A DNA stretch of 64,000 nucleotides from JAXDTI01 sp034090045 (GTDB taxonomy: Bacteria > Actinomycetota > Actinomycetes > Actinomycetales > Actinomycetaceae). A program made the translations under genes and the position numbers. Shown piece by piece: positions 34,808-42,754 of this stretch. The stretch spans positions 248,001 through 312,000 of the forward strand of contig JAXDTI010000003.1 in NCBI GenBank assembly GCA_034090045.1, given 5' to 3'. A model generated the notes under the pieces. It did not search any database, had not been told where the DNA came from, and saw nothing but the letters and a program-made list of their open reading frames with translations. Numbering within the stretch: position 1 is the first letter of the stretch; each line of letters opens with the position of its first letter.

Positions 34808-36145
34808 TCAACGCGCCCGGTGTCGCGCCACGCCGCGGGAGCGCTTCAGCTTTGGCAGCATAGTGCGCCGCTCACCACGATGTCGTGACCGCTCACCGAA
34901 ACCCGGAAAACCGAGTTGCCGCAGCACGTCAGCGAGCTTTCCGCACAGCGGGTCGGTGTCTGGCAACAAATCCCCGATCAGCGTGGCACGCCGCAGCTCA
35001 GCGTCGCGCACCGGCAGCGTCACCGGCTGACGAGTTCCACCAAATTCACTTAGTGTGCGCTGCACCTGCATATCCGGCAGTCTCCCGGCGGTTTCCTCTC
35101 CTACTCGGTTCACGACAAGGGTATAGGTTTCCGTCAGTTCATTGAGTGTTGGAAGTGCCGAGAGCAGCCGATCCATACCTATAAGGTCACCATCACTTAC
35201 GAATATTACCTGGTCAGCGGTTTCTATTGCGGCGACTACCGCCTCGAAACGGCTGGGTCCAAATATCGCCTCCTCTTCGGCTTCTTCGCTCAACCCGCAA
35301 GTATCAACAACAACTATGTCGTAGTGTTTACGAGCGAGCATCAGGATACGTCGCAGCCGCTCCCCGGTCAGCTCCCTCCAGCGTCCAGGACGCCCAAGAC
35401 CAGAGAGCAGATCCAGTTCAGAGGCGTACTGCTGAACCGAATCGGCCAACGACAGCGGGTCGGCGTCAATACCGAGCGCCGCGAGCGCACCGACCCCGGA
35501 GCCATCGGCGGATAGCGCCAGCCGCTGAGCCAGAACCGGAGCAACCGTGTCGGCATCCACCAGTAGCGTGTTGTATCCACGGCGAGCCAGCAACGCCCCC
35601 AGGTGTATGGCAATCGTGCTGCGACCGACCGAACCAACTGTGCCCGAGACCGTGATTATCAGCCCAGATTCTCCCTCTTCAGGTGGTTCATTGTCGGAAA
35701 GTGGCTGCGCACCCTCCGGAACAGGAACCTCAACATCGGAATCGGATTGATTTAGTTGCTGTAGCTCGAAGTCAGAATCCGACATTCCGGGGAGCAGCCC
35801 GAATTCCCAGGCATCGTCGGGATTGGCTTGAGATATTCCGGCAGCGACATTCGCGACCCGTTTCACCAGCTCGTTGACTGACTCATCGGGGCTGACAAGC
35901 ACCGGATGCACCCCAGCTGCATTGAGCTGGTCGAGCAGATAGGGGTTTGCGCCCTCCGCGAGGACAGCTATTTGACCGATGCGACTGATTGCGGCCCCCA
36001 GCAGCTCCGCCTCGTCCACGCAGCGTCTGCGCACCTCAAGCGCGGCGTTTTCGTCGAGTGCCTTTACGAGTTCCACCTCCCGCTCATCGGTGATGAGCAG
36101 CAGCACCCCGTATAGTTCTGAGCTGTTGAAGCGGGTCGTATTCAT
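34808..36145 (-). CDS. CpaE/TadZ/MinD-like ATPase with altered Walker A
   Basis: 445 residues. An N-terminal receiver-like region (~1-110), an acidic linker (~120-160), then a MinD/ParA-type P-loop domain: TVSGTVGSVGRSTIAIHLG, LLVDADTVAPVLAQRL, DIVVVDTCGLS and LVVNRV. In the deviant Walker A the invariant Lys of GK[ST] is Arg (GRST), so ATP hydrolysis may be weak or lost, as reported for some TadZ-type proteins. The basic tail SRHRGERRTMLPKLKRSRG could bind membrane or nucleic acid. The start overlaps the SAF gene stop by four bases. No other Tad pilus gene is here, so a pilus role is not assumed. Confidence 0.82.
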   Translation of the reverse strand: MNTTRFNSSELYGVLLLITDEREVELVKALDENAALEVRRRCVDEAELLGAAISRIGQIAVLAEGANPYLLDQLNAAGVHPVLVSPDESVNELVKRVANVAAGISQANPDDAWEFGLLPGMSDSDFELQQLNQSDSDVEVPVPEGAQPLSDNEPPEEGESGLIITVSGTVGSVGRSTIAIHLGALLARRGYNTLLVDADTVAPVLAQRLALSADGSGVGALAALGIDADPLSLADSVQQYASELDLLSGLGRPGRWRELTGERLRRILMLARKHYDIVVVDTCGLSEEAEEEAIFGPSRFEAVVAAIETADQVIFVSDGDLIGMDRLLSALPTLNELTETYTLVVNRVGEETAGRLPDMQVQRTLSEFGGTRQPVTLPVRDAELRRATLIGDLLPDTDPLCGKLADVLRQLGFPGFGERSRHRGERRTMLPKLKRSRGVARHRAR

Positions 36146-36705
36146 CTGGTCGCCGCCATTATTTTTGCGTCGTTTGCGCTGGCGGCGAGCAGGTCAGGCA
36201 GTTCCTTTACCGGCAGGCGCACCTGCACAGAATAGTTGCCAGCAGAGTCTTCCGGTATTGCCGCTACCACGGCATCGTCGGCGAGGAGCTGTGCCGGCTC
36301 ATCGGAGTTAGTTGCCACCAGCCACAGAGATATTTGGGTGCCGACGCGGGCGCTCTTTGGCAGCGGCCCGGCGAGCCGAATCACGGTTTGTGCGAACTCT
36401 CCGGGTTTGTTCTCGGATACGGCTGCGGCACCGATCAGTTCGCCGCGTTGGAGCGAGCGCGCCGCCCAGGCAGTTTTCGGCATTTGCTCAGCCACCAGAT
36501 ACCGTCCACCCAGGGATGGCAGATTGACGAGTTCTACGTTTTCCTGTGTTAGTTGTTCGCCGAACGCAATATCGGTTTTCGCCTGGTAAACGGGCACGGT
36601 CGCGCGTGCGTAATAGATCACCGTGACGGTCATTGCTGCCGCTGCGACCACGAAAAACAGTCCTATCAGGAACCTCGGGTCGCGTCGGTTGAGCCTGATT
36701 TTCAT
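36142..36705 (-). CDS. SAF-domain membrane protein (CpaB/RcpC-like)
   Basis: 187 residues. A basic N-terminus and one transmembrane helix (FLIGLFFVVAAAAMTVTVIY, residues ~12-32), followed by an extracytoplasmic SAF domain: VPVYQAKTDIAFGEQLTQENVEL region and RGELIGAAAVS. SAF domains occur in CpaB pilus proteins and related envelope proteins. In many actinobacteria a small SAF protein is found next to a CpaE-like ATPase, an HTH protein and LysM/Rv3235-like genes, as here; their joint role is not established. Translationally coupled to the ATPase gene. Confidence 0.82.
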   Translation of the reverse strand: MKIRLNRRDPRFLIGLFFVVAAAAMTVTVIYYARATVPVYQAKTDIAFGEQLTQENVELVNLPSLGGRYLVAEQMPKTAWAARSLQRGELIGAAAVSENKPGEFAQTVIRLAGPLPKSARVGTQISLWLVATNSDEPAQLLADDAVVAAIPEDSAGNYSVQVRLPVKELPDLLAASANDAKIMAATR

Positions 36706-36772
36706 AGCTACCCCTAACGCGTGAGATATCTTTAATTATAGGGTTGGTAAAAAAGATTTCCACAGTTTTAAG

Positions 36773-36782
36773 TATCTAAACA
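36773..36782. promoter_or_regulatory. TATCTAAACA motif before the BldC-like gene
   Basis: This ten-base AT-rich motif lies 31 bases before the HTH start. The identical sequence lies 10 bases before the LysM gene start (37599-37608), where a further CTAAACAT copy precedes it. Possible shared binding site. Confidence 0.35.
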
Positions 36783-36813
36783 TATTTTTTGACGTTTATG
36801 GAAGAATGGAACT

Positions 36814-37023
36814 ATGGAACCTAGATTTTTGTCATTAGCAGATGTTGCAGAGACTTTGAACCTGTCCGTCCAGGGTGTGCGTTCTCTGGTGCGCACTGGT
36901 GAGCTGGAGGCGATTCAGGTAGGGGGCAGAAAAATTTGGCGTGTTGAACGCAGCAAGCTCGAAGAATACATTGCTGCCCGCTATGCCGAGCAGGCAGAGT
37001 TGCGCGCTGAACAAACCGCTTGA
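36814..37023 (+). CDS. BldC-like/excisionase-type HTH DNA-binding protein
   Basis: 69 residues consisting almost only of a MerR-type winged helix: FLSLADVAETLNLSVQGVRSLV, GELEAIQVGGRKIWRVE and SKLEEYIAARYAEQAE. The size and motif order fit BldC-like one-domain regulators of actinobacteria and the HTH_17 (excisionase) family. No integrase is nearby, so a regulator is more likely than an excisionase. Divergent from the SAF/CpaE-like genes and convergent with the following hypothetical gene. BldC binds AT-rich direct repeats; CTAAACA repeats occur before this gene and before the LysM gene. Confidence 0.85.
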   Translation: MEPRFLSLADVAETLNLSVQGVRSLVRTGELEAIQVGGRKIWRVERSKLEEYIAARYAEQAELRAEQTA

Positions 37024-37032
37024 ACAGCTGCT

Positions 37033-37533
37033 TTAACGCCCTAATCGCACACAGTCAATAGCGGCATAGGGCACAGTTACCGAGTCGATGTCGAGATGGT
37101 CGGCACCGACCCAGGCGAGTTTCCCTCGCCATATTCCGCCTGAACAATCCACTACCGCGATTGCACCTCCGAAACGCATGGTCTCGCGTAGTACCGTACC
37201 CAGCGACAGTTTTGATTGAACTTTGCCCAGTTCGCTGCCCGGCCCGAGCAGTCCGGTTATTGTTTTCACCGCCGAAACCGGAACGAGATAGTCGGCTTCA
37301 CGAGCTGAAACGAGTATCCAGGAAGCGGCAGTTCGCTGCACTCGTCCGGTGATGCGCTGGGTACCGGTGACCAGTGTTGTTTCACTTCCGGGCGTGATCC
37401 TGGTCAGCCAGGAAACCCTGCCCTGTTCCGCTAACGCAACCTCGGCGGCTTCTGCCTGTATTTCTTCATATTGAGCAACGGCAAAGCGGTTTTCCAGATC
37501 CGCAAACACCCGCACCCAGCCGGTATCAACCAT
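37033..37533 (-). CDS. Hypothetical protein, conserved actinobacterial type
   Basis: 166 residues, no signal peptide or membrane segment. An N-terminal helical part (FADLENRFAVAQYEEIQAEAAEVALAEQ region) is followed by two beta-rich halves with similar rhythm, GRVSWLTRITPGSETTLVTG and GIWRGKLAWVGADHLDID, possibly two small barrel domains. I do not recognise a function. The ATG at 37533 has GGGGG nine bases ahead; TTG 37539 is also possible. Its promoter region is shared with the divergent LysM gene. Confidence 0.7.
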   Translation of the reverse strand: MVDTGWVRVFADLENRFAVAQYEEIQAEAAEVALAEQGRVSWLTRITPGSETTLVTGTQRITGRVQRTAASWILVSAREADYLVPVSAVKTITGLLGPGSELGKVQSKLSLGTVLRETMRFGGAIAVVDCSGGIWRGKLAWVGADHLDIDSVTVPYAAIDCVRLGR

Positions 37534-37546
37534 TTCCAAAACCCCC

Positions 37547-37577
37547 TTGACAACATCCTACAGAGGTATTGTATTAT
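37547..37577 (+). promoter_or_regulatory. Promoter of the LysM / Rv3235-like operon
   Basis: A perfect TTGACA (37547-37552) is followed by TGTATT (37570-37575, 17-base spacer) or TATTAT (37572-37577, 19-base spacer). It lies 42 bases before the LysM ATG. Confidence 0.55.
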
Positions 37578-37598
37578 CAAACATAACCTAACTAAACA

Positions 37599-37608
37599 TA
37601 TCTAAACA
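37599..37608. promoter_or_regulatory. Second copy of TATCTAAACA, before the LysM gene
   Basis: Identical to 36773-36782 and part of the direct repeat CTAAACAT-AT-CTAAACA just ahead of the ribosome site. It could be an operator for the BldC-like protein. Confidence 0.35.
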
Positions 37609-37618
37609 GGAGGCTAAC

Positions 37619-38215
37619 ATGACTAAATGGTTTAAAGGCTCTCTAGGGGCATCAGCAGGGTTCTTAACGCTGATATCATTACTGACACCACTGCGAACAG
37701 ACCTTGATCCCCAAATGGAATTTGTGGCGTGGATACTGAGCGTAGCGGCAGGAATCGGAACCCTACTGGCACTGTGGTATGCGCTGGCTGCGGCTCTCGC
37801 CGGCGGTGGACGAGGAGCGCGCCAACTGGTCGCCAGATTCGGGCCACCTATATTGCGTTCCGCAGCAGCCGCGTCACTGGCGACAGGCATCTTGGCAGCC
37901 AGCTCCGGCGTGCCGGCGCTAGCAGAAAGCACCGATACTGCCCCGGCGACACTGCCAGCTTCACTGCTGCTAACCGACCTCACCCCCGGATGCACACCAC
38001 CCGAAACTCCCCTCGGGCACGAAACCTACAGTCCTGAATCGGAAACCTGGACGGTGCAAAACGGAGATACGCTGTGGAGCATCGCCCAGCAAACCGGCCC
38101 GGCAGAAAGCGTTTTGGAACGCACCCGTCAAATATATGAACGAAACCGCGAAGCCATCGGTTCCGATCCGAACCTGATAATCACTGGAACCAAATTGACA
38201 TTGGGAGGTAAATAG
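37619..38215 (+). CDS. Membrane protein with extracytoplasmic LysM domain
   Basis: 198 residues. Two hydrophobic segments near the N-terminus (~10-25 and ~37-62), then a third hydrophobic/Ala-rich stretch (~78-100), a Thr/Pro-rich linker, and a C-terminal LysM peptidoglycan-binding domain from ~140: TWTVQNGDTLWSIAQQTG, YERNREAIGSDPNLIITG and KLTLGG. Likely bound to the cell wall from the membrane side. ATG 37619 has GGAGG eight bases ahead. The Rv3235-like gene starts one base after its stop, so the two are one unit. Confidence 0.88.
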   Translation: MTKWFKGSLGASAGFLTLISLLTPLRTDLDPQMEFVAWILSVAAGIGTLLALWYALAAALAGGGRGARQLVARFGPPILRSAAAASLATGILAASSGVPALAESTDTAPATLPASLLLTDLTPGCTPPETPLGHETYSPESETWTVQNGDTLWSIAQQTGPAESVLERTRQIYERNREAIGSDPNLIITGTKLTLGGK

Positions 38216-38216
38216 A

Positions 38217-38819
38217 ATGTCACTGGTCACCGTCATACCCGAGCTGGAGTCAGACCCTCAGCAGCCCAAAACTACCGAGGCGGAACAACAGCCGCCTTTC
38301 CAGCACCCCGCTCAGCACCCCGCTCAACACCCCGTCCACCGCCGCATCCACGCGGCGGTGCCTATCCCCCAAAAACCACTCCCGATAGCCCAGCTGCCCT
38401 CCCAACCCATCAAAGGCAGTATTATGAGGCTGCGAGTGTCCAGTTCAATGCCAAATTGGCGCCCATTTACGCGAGTTCGTGACCCAAAGCCGGTGGCTGC
38501 GTCACTGGCTCGCGCAATAATCGAGGTTCTGCTTGGCAACCGCCCCTGCTCTCATCTGCGCTCCCGCGCTACCCGACCGGTCTATGAGGGCATTGCGCGC
38601 CGCGCCGACCTGATTCGACGCATCCACGGGCGGATTACGACCGGGCTGGCGGTACGGGTCACCGGTCAACGCTCCCAGGTTCATCGAGGTAAAGGCGGTA
38701 CGCTGCTGGACTGCGAAGCATCCTTTACCGTACATGACGGGTTGCGCTATCGAGCGGTGGCGTTACAGCTGACACCGCGACACGGCGACTGGATAATCAC
38801 GGCTCTTGAGATCGGTTGA
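38217..38819 (+). CDS. Rv3235-family protein
   Basis: 200 residues. The N-terminal ~95 residues are Pro/Gln/His-rich and probably disordered, with QHPAQHPAQHP encoded by three copies of a 12-base repeat (38301-38336). The C-terminal ~100 residues (ASLARAIIEVLLGNRPCSHLR region, later YRAVALQLTPRHGDWIITALEI in pieces) resemble Rv3235, a small actinobacterial protein that usually lies next to secA. secA is not here; an ABC importer follows instead. Function unknown. A GGGAGG ribosome site lies inside the end of the LysM gene. Confidence 0.78.
   Translation: MSLVTVIPELESDPQQPKTTEAEQQPPFQHPAQHPAQHPVHRRIHAAVPIPQKPLPIAQLPSQPIKGSIMRLRVSSSMPNWRPFTRVRDPKPVAASLARAIIEVLLGNRPCSHLRSRATRPVYEGIARRADLIRRIHGRITTGLAVRVTGQRSQVHRGKGGTLLDCEASFTVHDGLRYRAVALQLTPRHGDWIITALEIG
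38301..38336 (+). repeat. Three tandem 12-base repeats (CAGCACCCCGCT type)
   Basis: Copies at 38301-38312, 38313-38324 and 38325-38336 (the third with three changes) encode Gln-His-Pro-Ala units. Length changes by whole units would keep the frame. Confidence 0.8.
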
Positions 38820-38941
38820 ACTGCCTGGCGCGCGTACCGCCTGGTGAAATCGTATAGCATCGGCTGCTGTCAGCCCGCTAGGATGCAGACATGCCCCTGT
38901 GGGCGGCTGGCATTATCCATCAACACAGAATAGAGGTAGCC

Positions 38942-39922
38942 ATGAAGAAAAAGTTGACTATGCTGGCGGCAATCGCCGGTGTGAGCGCGTTGGCGCTGAG
39001 TGGTTGTGGCGCGGGCACAACAGACGATGCGAGCGGAGACAAAACCTATAACATCGCCATCGGTCAGCTGGTATCGCACCCGTCACTGGATGCTTCCGTG
39101 ACCGGTTTTAAGGCCGCGATTGAAGATGCCGGTCTCAAAGTAACCTATGATGAACAAAACGCTCAGGGAGATCAGGGCACCGCGAACTCGATTGCGCAGA
39201 AGTTTGCCACCGCGAAGCCGGATCTGGTTTTGGCGGTAGCCACCCCGATGGCGCAGGCTGTCGCTCAAAACATCGCCGATGTTCCGGTACTGTTCACCGC
39301 GGTGACCGACCCGGAGGCCGCCGAACTGGTGGACTCAAATGAGAAACCGGGAGCGAACGTCACCGGCACCACCGACCTCAACCCGGTTGCTGAACAGATT
39401 GACCTGGTGAAACAGGCGAAACCGGAGGCAAAAAAGGTCGGCGTGATTTATTCTTCCGCCGAGGTGAACTCGGAAGTACAGGTGAAACTGGCTCGCGACG
39501 AGGCAAAGAAAGAGGGTCTGGAACTGGTCGAAAAGGCCATCACGAACTCTTCCGAGGTGATGCAGGCAGTGAAGTCGCTGGACGATGTGGACGCGATCTA
39601 TGTTCCGACCGATAATACGGTTGTTTCGGCGCTTGATTCAGTGCTGCAGGTTGCTGAGGAGAACAAGATTTTGGTGGTTGTCGGTGAGGCCACCTCCGTC
39701 GAGAATGGTGGAGCGCTCACCTATGGCTTGGACTATGAACAGCTGGGTCGGCAAACCGGCGAGATGGCGGTAAGGATTCTCACCGAGGGTGAGGTTACGG
39801 CGACTATGGCTGTCGAGGCACAAAAGACTCCGCAGCTGGTTGTGAATCCGACAGCCGCGGAGCGTATGGGCATCACACTGCCACAGGAGCTGCTGGATAA
39901 GGCCGACAAAATCATCAAGTAG
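38942..39922 (+). CDS. ABC importer substrate-binding lipoprotein (TrpX-like, PF04392 type)
   Basis: 326 residues. Lipoprotein signal with lipobox LALSGCG, then two periplasmic-binding lobes: NIAIGQLVSHPSLDASVTGF, DLVLAVATPMAQAVAQNI, PVLFTAVTDPEAAELV, KVGVIYSSAEVNSEVQ and AIYVPTDNTVVSALDSVL are hallmark stretches of the ABC_sub_bind family that includes tryptophan/tyrosine-binding TrpX. The substrate here is not determined. ATG 38942 follows GAGGTAGCC. A strong hairpin follows the gene and separates it from its permease, probably to give more binding protein than channel. Confidence 0.9.
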   Translation: MKKKLTMLAAIAGVSALALSGCGAGTTDDASGDKTYNIAIGQLVSHPSLDASVTGFKAAIEDAGLKVTYDEQNAQGDQGTANSIAQKFATAKPDLVLAVATPMAQAVAQNIADVPVLFTAVTDPEAAELVDSNEKPGANVTGTTDLNPVAEQIDLVKQAKPEAKKVGVIYSSAEVNSEVQVKLARDEAKKEGLELVEKAITNSSEVMQAVKSLDDVDAIYVPTDNTVVSALDSVLQVAEENKILVVVGEATSVENGGALTYGLDYEQLGRQTGEMAVRILTEGEVTATMAVEAQKTPQLVVNPTAAERMGITLPQELLDKADKIIK

Positions 39923-39952
39923 CAACACCGGTAGCAACACAGTTTATAGGTC

Positions 39953-40003
39953 GTAGTGGCGGGGAGCTTCGCAGCTTCCCGCCACTACTATTCTCTCTTT
40001 TTT
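39953..40003 (+). terminator. Strong terminator between binding protein and permease genes
   Basis: A 16-bp stem, GTAGTGGCGGGGAGCT / AGCTTCCCGCCACTAC (one G-U pair), with a four-base TCGC loop at 39953-39988, followed by TATTCTCTCTTTTTT. Either a full stop or a partial readthrough point within the ABC operon. The remaining bases to 40195 hold no gene; TAAAAT at about 40157 could be a -10 for the permease. Confidence 0.9.
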
Positions 40004-40195
40004 CAACTGCGTTCCCCCGCACATTAGCCACGTTCTCCGTTCGACTCTCCCACAGGGCAGCCTTAACATTTGAGAGTATCTAGCCGGAGGGCGAAACTAA
40101 AACAGTAGGCTAATAGTAGGCGGGACGCGAGTGACCACCGAATTCAACAATTAGCTAAAATAATCAGGTAACCACCTATCTCACAAGGAACCGCA

Positions 40196-41188
40196 ATGAT
40201 TGCTGCACTCGACCTGGGGCTGATTTACGGCCTGATGGCCATCGGGGTCTACTTGACTTTCCGAATCCTGGATTTCGCTGACCTGACGATTGACGGGTCT
40301 TTCACCACCGGCGCTTCTACCTGCGCTATCGCTTTAATTGCGGGGGTGAATCCGTGGCTGGCGACACTGGCAGGATTCGGAGTCGGCCTGGTTGCCGGTC
40401 TGGTAACCGGACTGTTGAACACTGCCGGGAAGATTCATCCGTTGCTGGCCGGTATCCTCACCCAGATTGCCCTCTATTCCATAAATCTGCGGATTATGGG
40501 AAAGGCAAATCTGCCACTGTTGCGTACCGACACGCTGCTCAGCCCGTTGCGGGAGGCGGGGCTGCTGGGCACCTGGGTGTCGGTCGGGATTTTCACCGCG
40601 ATGATGGCGGTTTTTTCACTGCTGACGATTTGGTTCCTGTCCACAAACATGGGTTTAGCTATGCGCGCGACCGGCGATAACGAAGAGATGGCTCGCGCCC
40701 AGGGGGTAAACACCGACGTGGCGAAACTGGTAGGTCTGGCACTGTCAAATGGCATGGTTTCACTTTCGGGTGCGCTATTTGCCCAGTATCAAGGTTTCTC
40801 CGATATTTCGATGGGTATCGGTCTGATTATTGCCGGTCTAGCTTCGGTAATTATTGGAACCGCCTTTATCGCTACCGGACGGGTCTGGGTTGCGGTAATC
40901 GCGGTAGTCGCCGGTTCAATTGTGTATCGCGTGATTATCCAGGCGGCACTGATGATCCCGTGGTTCGACCCCAATGACATGAAGCTGCTCTCGGCGGTGA
41001 TTGTGGTGATTGCGCTGCTGGCACCGCGCTGGAATTTTTTGAAACACATTCGCAACCGGAACCAGGCGCACGCCGAGTTTACGGATACCGAGCCGTGGAA
41101 TGAGGCGAGCGCGGAGGTAAATGATTCCGGAGATAGCCGACCGGCCGACCGGAATGTGACGCGCAGGCTGGGGCGAAAGGAGGCGTGA
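40196..41188 (+). CDS. ABC importer permease (TrpY-like)
   Basis: 330 residues, about nine membrane helices, BPD_transp_2 family as in branched-chain-type importers. Typical: LTFRILDFADLTIDGSFTTGAS in pieces at the N-terminus, and the cytosolic loop LAMRATGDNEEMARAQGVNTD. The last ~60 residues are hydrophilic, with no family similarity. ATG 40196 has AAGGAA ahead. The ATPase gene follows after one base. Confidence 0.92.
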   Translation: MIAALDLGLIYGLMAIGVYLTFRILDFADLTIDGSFTTGASTCAIALIAGVNPWLATLAGFGVGLVAGLVTGLLNTAGKIHPLLAGILTQIALYSINLRIMGKANLPLLRTDTLLSPLREAGLLGTWVSVGIFTAMMAVFSLLTIWFLSTNMGLAMRATGDNEEMARAQGVNTDVAKLVGLALSNGMVSLSGALFAQYQGFSDISMGIGLIIAGLASVIIGTAFIATGRVWVAVIAVVAGSIVYRVIIQAALMIPWFDPNDMKLLSAVIVVIALLAPRWNFLKHIRNRNQAHAEFTDTEPWNEASAEVNDSGDSRPADRNVTRRLGRKEA

Positions 41189-41189
41189 A

Positions 41190-41981
41190 ATGCTGGATAT
41201 AAGAAACGTTTCAAAGGCTTTTTTCCCACACACAATCAACGAAAAGGTCGCTTTGAGGGACGTGTCGCTGAACCTGGCTGAGGGTGATTTCGTTACCGTG
41301 ATTGGTTCTAACGGGGCCGGTAAATCGACGCTGCTCAACATTATTTCGGGGCGCTATAAGGCAGACTTGGGTACGGTTATCATTGACGGTCAGGACGTGA
41401 CCCGTATTCCCGATTATCGGGTGGCGAAACGGGTTGGGCGAGTGTTCCAAGACCCTATGGCGGGAACCTGCCCGCACATGACGATTGAGGAAAACTTGGC
41501 GATCGCGCTTGGTCGAACTCACGGGCACGGCCTGGGGATAGGTGTGACGAAAACCCGCAAGGAGCAATTCCGTGAGGAGCTGAAAATCCTGGAGCAGGGG
41601 TTGGAGGATCGCCTCACCACCCGTGTCGGTCTGCTCTCCGGTGGGCAGCGTCAAGCCCTGTCCCTGGTGATGGCATCTTTCACGCAACCGAAGATTCTGC
41701 TCCTAGATGAGCATACTGCGGCTCTGGATCCGACACGAGCCGAGCTGATCACTCGCCTCACCGAGGAGCTGGTATCGAAACATCACCTGACAACTCTCAT
41801 GGTCACACACAATATGGAACAGGCTCTGCGCCTGGGTAACCGCCTGATAATGATGCATGAGGGTCGGATTATTTTCGAGCTCAACGGCGCAGAAAAGGCA
41901 CGTGCCAGCGTCGCGGATCTTATGGCTCAGTTCGCCAAGTTCAAGGATGTGCAAATGTCGGATCGTAGCCTGTTGAACTGA
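41190..41981 (+). CDS. ABC importer ATP-binding protein (TrpZ-like)
   Basis: 263 residues. Walker A GSNGAGKST, signature LSGGQRQALSLVM, Walker B ILLLDEHTAALDP and switch MVTHNM. The His in DEHTAALDP, where most ABC proteins have Pro, is common in this subfamily. It energises the permease encoded just upstream, which overlaps its ribosome site. Convergent with the LOG gene (four bases between stops). Confidence 0.94.
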   Translation: MLDIRNVSKAFFPHTINEKVALRDVSLNLAEGDFVTVIGSNGAGKSTLLNIISGRYKADLGTVIIDGQDVTRIPDYRVAKRVGRVFQDPMAGTCPHMTIEENLAIALGRTHGHGLGIGVTKTRKEQFREELKILEQGLEDRLTTRVGLLSGGQRQALSLVMASFTQPKILLLDEHTAALDPTRAELITRLTEELVSKHHLTTLMVTHNMEQALRLGNRLIMMHEGRIIFELNGAEKARASVADLMAQFAKFKDVQMSDRSLLN

Positions 41982-41985
41982 TTCT

Positions 41986-42585
41986 TCAGCTGCTCCTACC
42001 TTTACCGTTTTCGGTTCCGGGGTGGGTGTTCTTTGGCTCGGGGGCTGTCCATTCATAGAGCCTGGTCAGGGCAGTTACCGTGTCATCAACAACAATGATT
42101 CCGTCTCTGTCGAGTTCACGCACGAATCCTGCTTTTACCCCGGTGGTGAGAAAACCCAATAGTGGCGACCAGTAATCAACGCCGAGAAATGCCAGCGGCT
42201 TCGCCAGTAACCCGAGCTGCGTCCAGGCGAGCACCTCGAAACATTCATCTAGTGTCCCCACACCTCCGGGCATTGCGATAAAAGCATCGGCGAGGTCGTA
42301 CATCAGGGCTTTGCGAGTGTGCATATTCGGAACAATTCGCATATCTGTAACTTTCGGATGAGCGAGACCGGCATCCGCCATGAACTGCGGTATCACCCCG
42401 ATTACTGACCCACCGGCGGCGAGTGCCCCATCGGCCAGGTTACCCATCATGCCGACAGCCCCTCCCCCATAGACTGTAGTTATATCCCTGCTCGCCAGTT
42501 CCCCACCGAGGTTCCTTGCCAGCTGCAGGTACTCTCCGGTTCCGGCTGAACCTCCGAACGCTGTGAGTGTGCGAATCTGTTCCAT
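41986..42585 (-). CDS. LOG-family protein (TIGR00730, cytokinin-riboside phosphate ribohydrolase type)
   Basis: 199 residues, Rossmann fold. N-terminal FGGSAGTGEYL, YGGGAVGMMG, MHTRKALMYDLADAFI and the signature PGGVGTLDECFEV (PGGxGTxxE with the catalytic Glu) are complete. Family members release the base from nucleoside 5'-monophosphates; the natural bacterial role is often unclear. ATG 42585 has only AGGT ahead. The last ~20 residues (after YEWTAPEP) are Pro/Gly/Lys-rich and not conserved. Confidence 0.9.
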   Translation of the reverse strand: MEQIRTLTAFGGSAGTGEYLQLARNLGGELASRDITTVYGGGAVGMMGNLADGALAAGGSVIGVIPQFMADAGLAHPKVTDMRIVPNMHTRKALMYDLADAFIAMPGGVGTLDECFEVLAWTQLGLLAKPLAFLGVDYWSPLLGFLTTGVKAGFVRELDRDGIIVVDDTVTALTRLYEWTAPEPKNTHPGTENGKGRSS

Positions 42586-42674
42586 ACCTAGATTGTGTCA
42601 CACCCGTGCAGCGGGCTGCAGCTGGCGCCGCAAACCTGAAAATGGCATACTTATTCCGTGCGCCTCGGCGCATG

Positions 42675-42747
42675 GCCGCCTTAGCTCAGCTGGCAGAGCG
42701 CCGCTCTTGTAAAGCGAAGGTCGTCGGTTCGATCCCGACAGGCGGCT
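42675..42747 (+). tRNA. tRNA-Thr (anticodon TGT)
   Basis: A 73-base cloverleaf: acceptor GCCGCCT / AGGCGGC, D-arm GCTC...GAGC, anticodon loop CTTGTAA (TGT, reads ACA/ACG), T-arm GTCGG-TTCGATC-CCGAC, discriminator T. One mismatch (C-A) closes the anticodon stem. The gene ends eight bases before the stop of the convergent DsbA-like gene, so its 3' processing signal must lie in that gene. Confidence 0.95.
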
Positions 42748-42754
42748 CCGCTGC

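Noticed and set aside
34808..36705. Tad/Flp pilus assembly locus
   Set aside because: Only CpaE-like and SAF proteins are present; no CpaF ATPase, TadB/C, prepilin peptidase or Flp pilin gene is visible nearby.
36814..37023. Excisionase of an integrated element
   Set aside because: No integrase, att repeat or phage gene is near; the protein fits BldC-like regulators equally well and the context is housekeeping.
38891..38941. Leader peptide or N-terminal extension of the TrpX-like lipoprotein
   Set aside because: The extension would precede the lipoprotein signal peptide and contains a single Trp; the start at 38942 gives a normal signal sequence.
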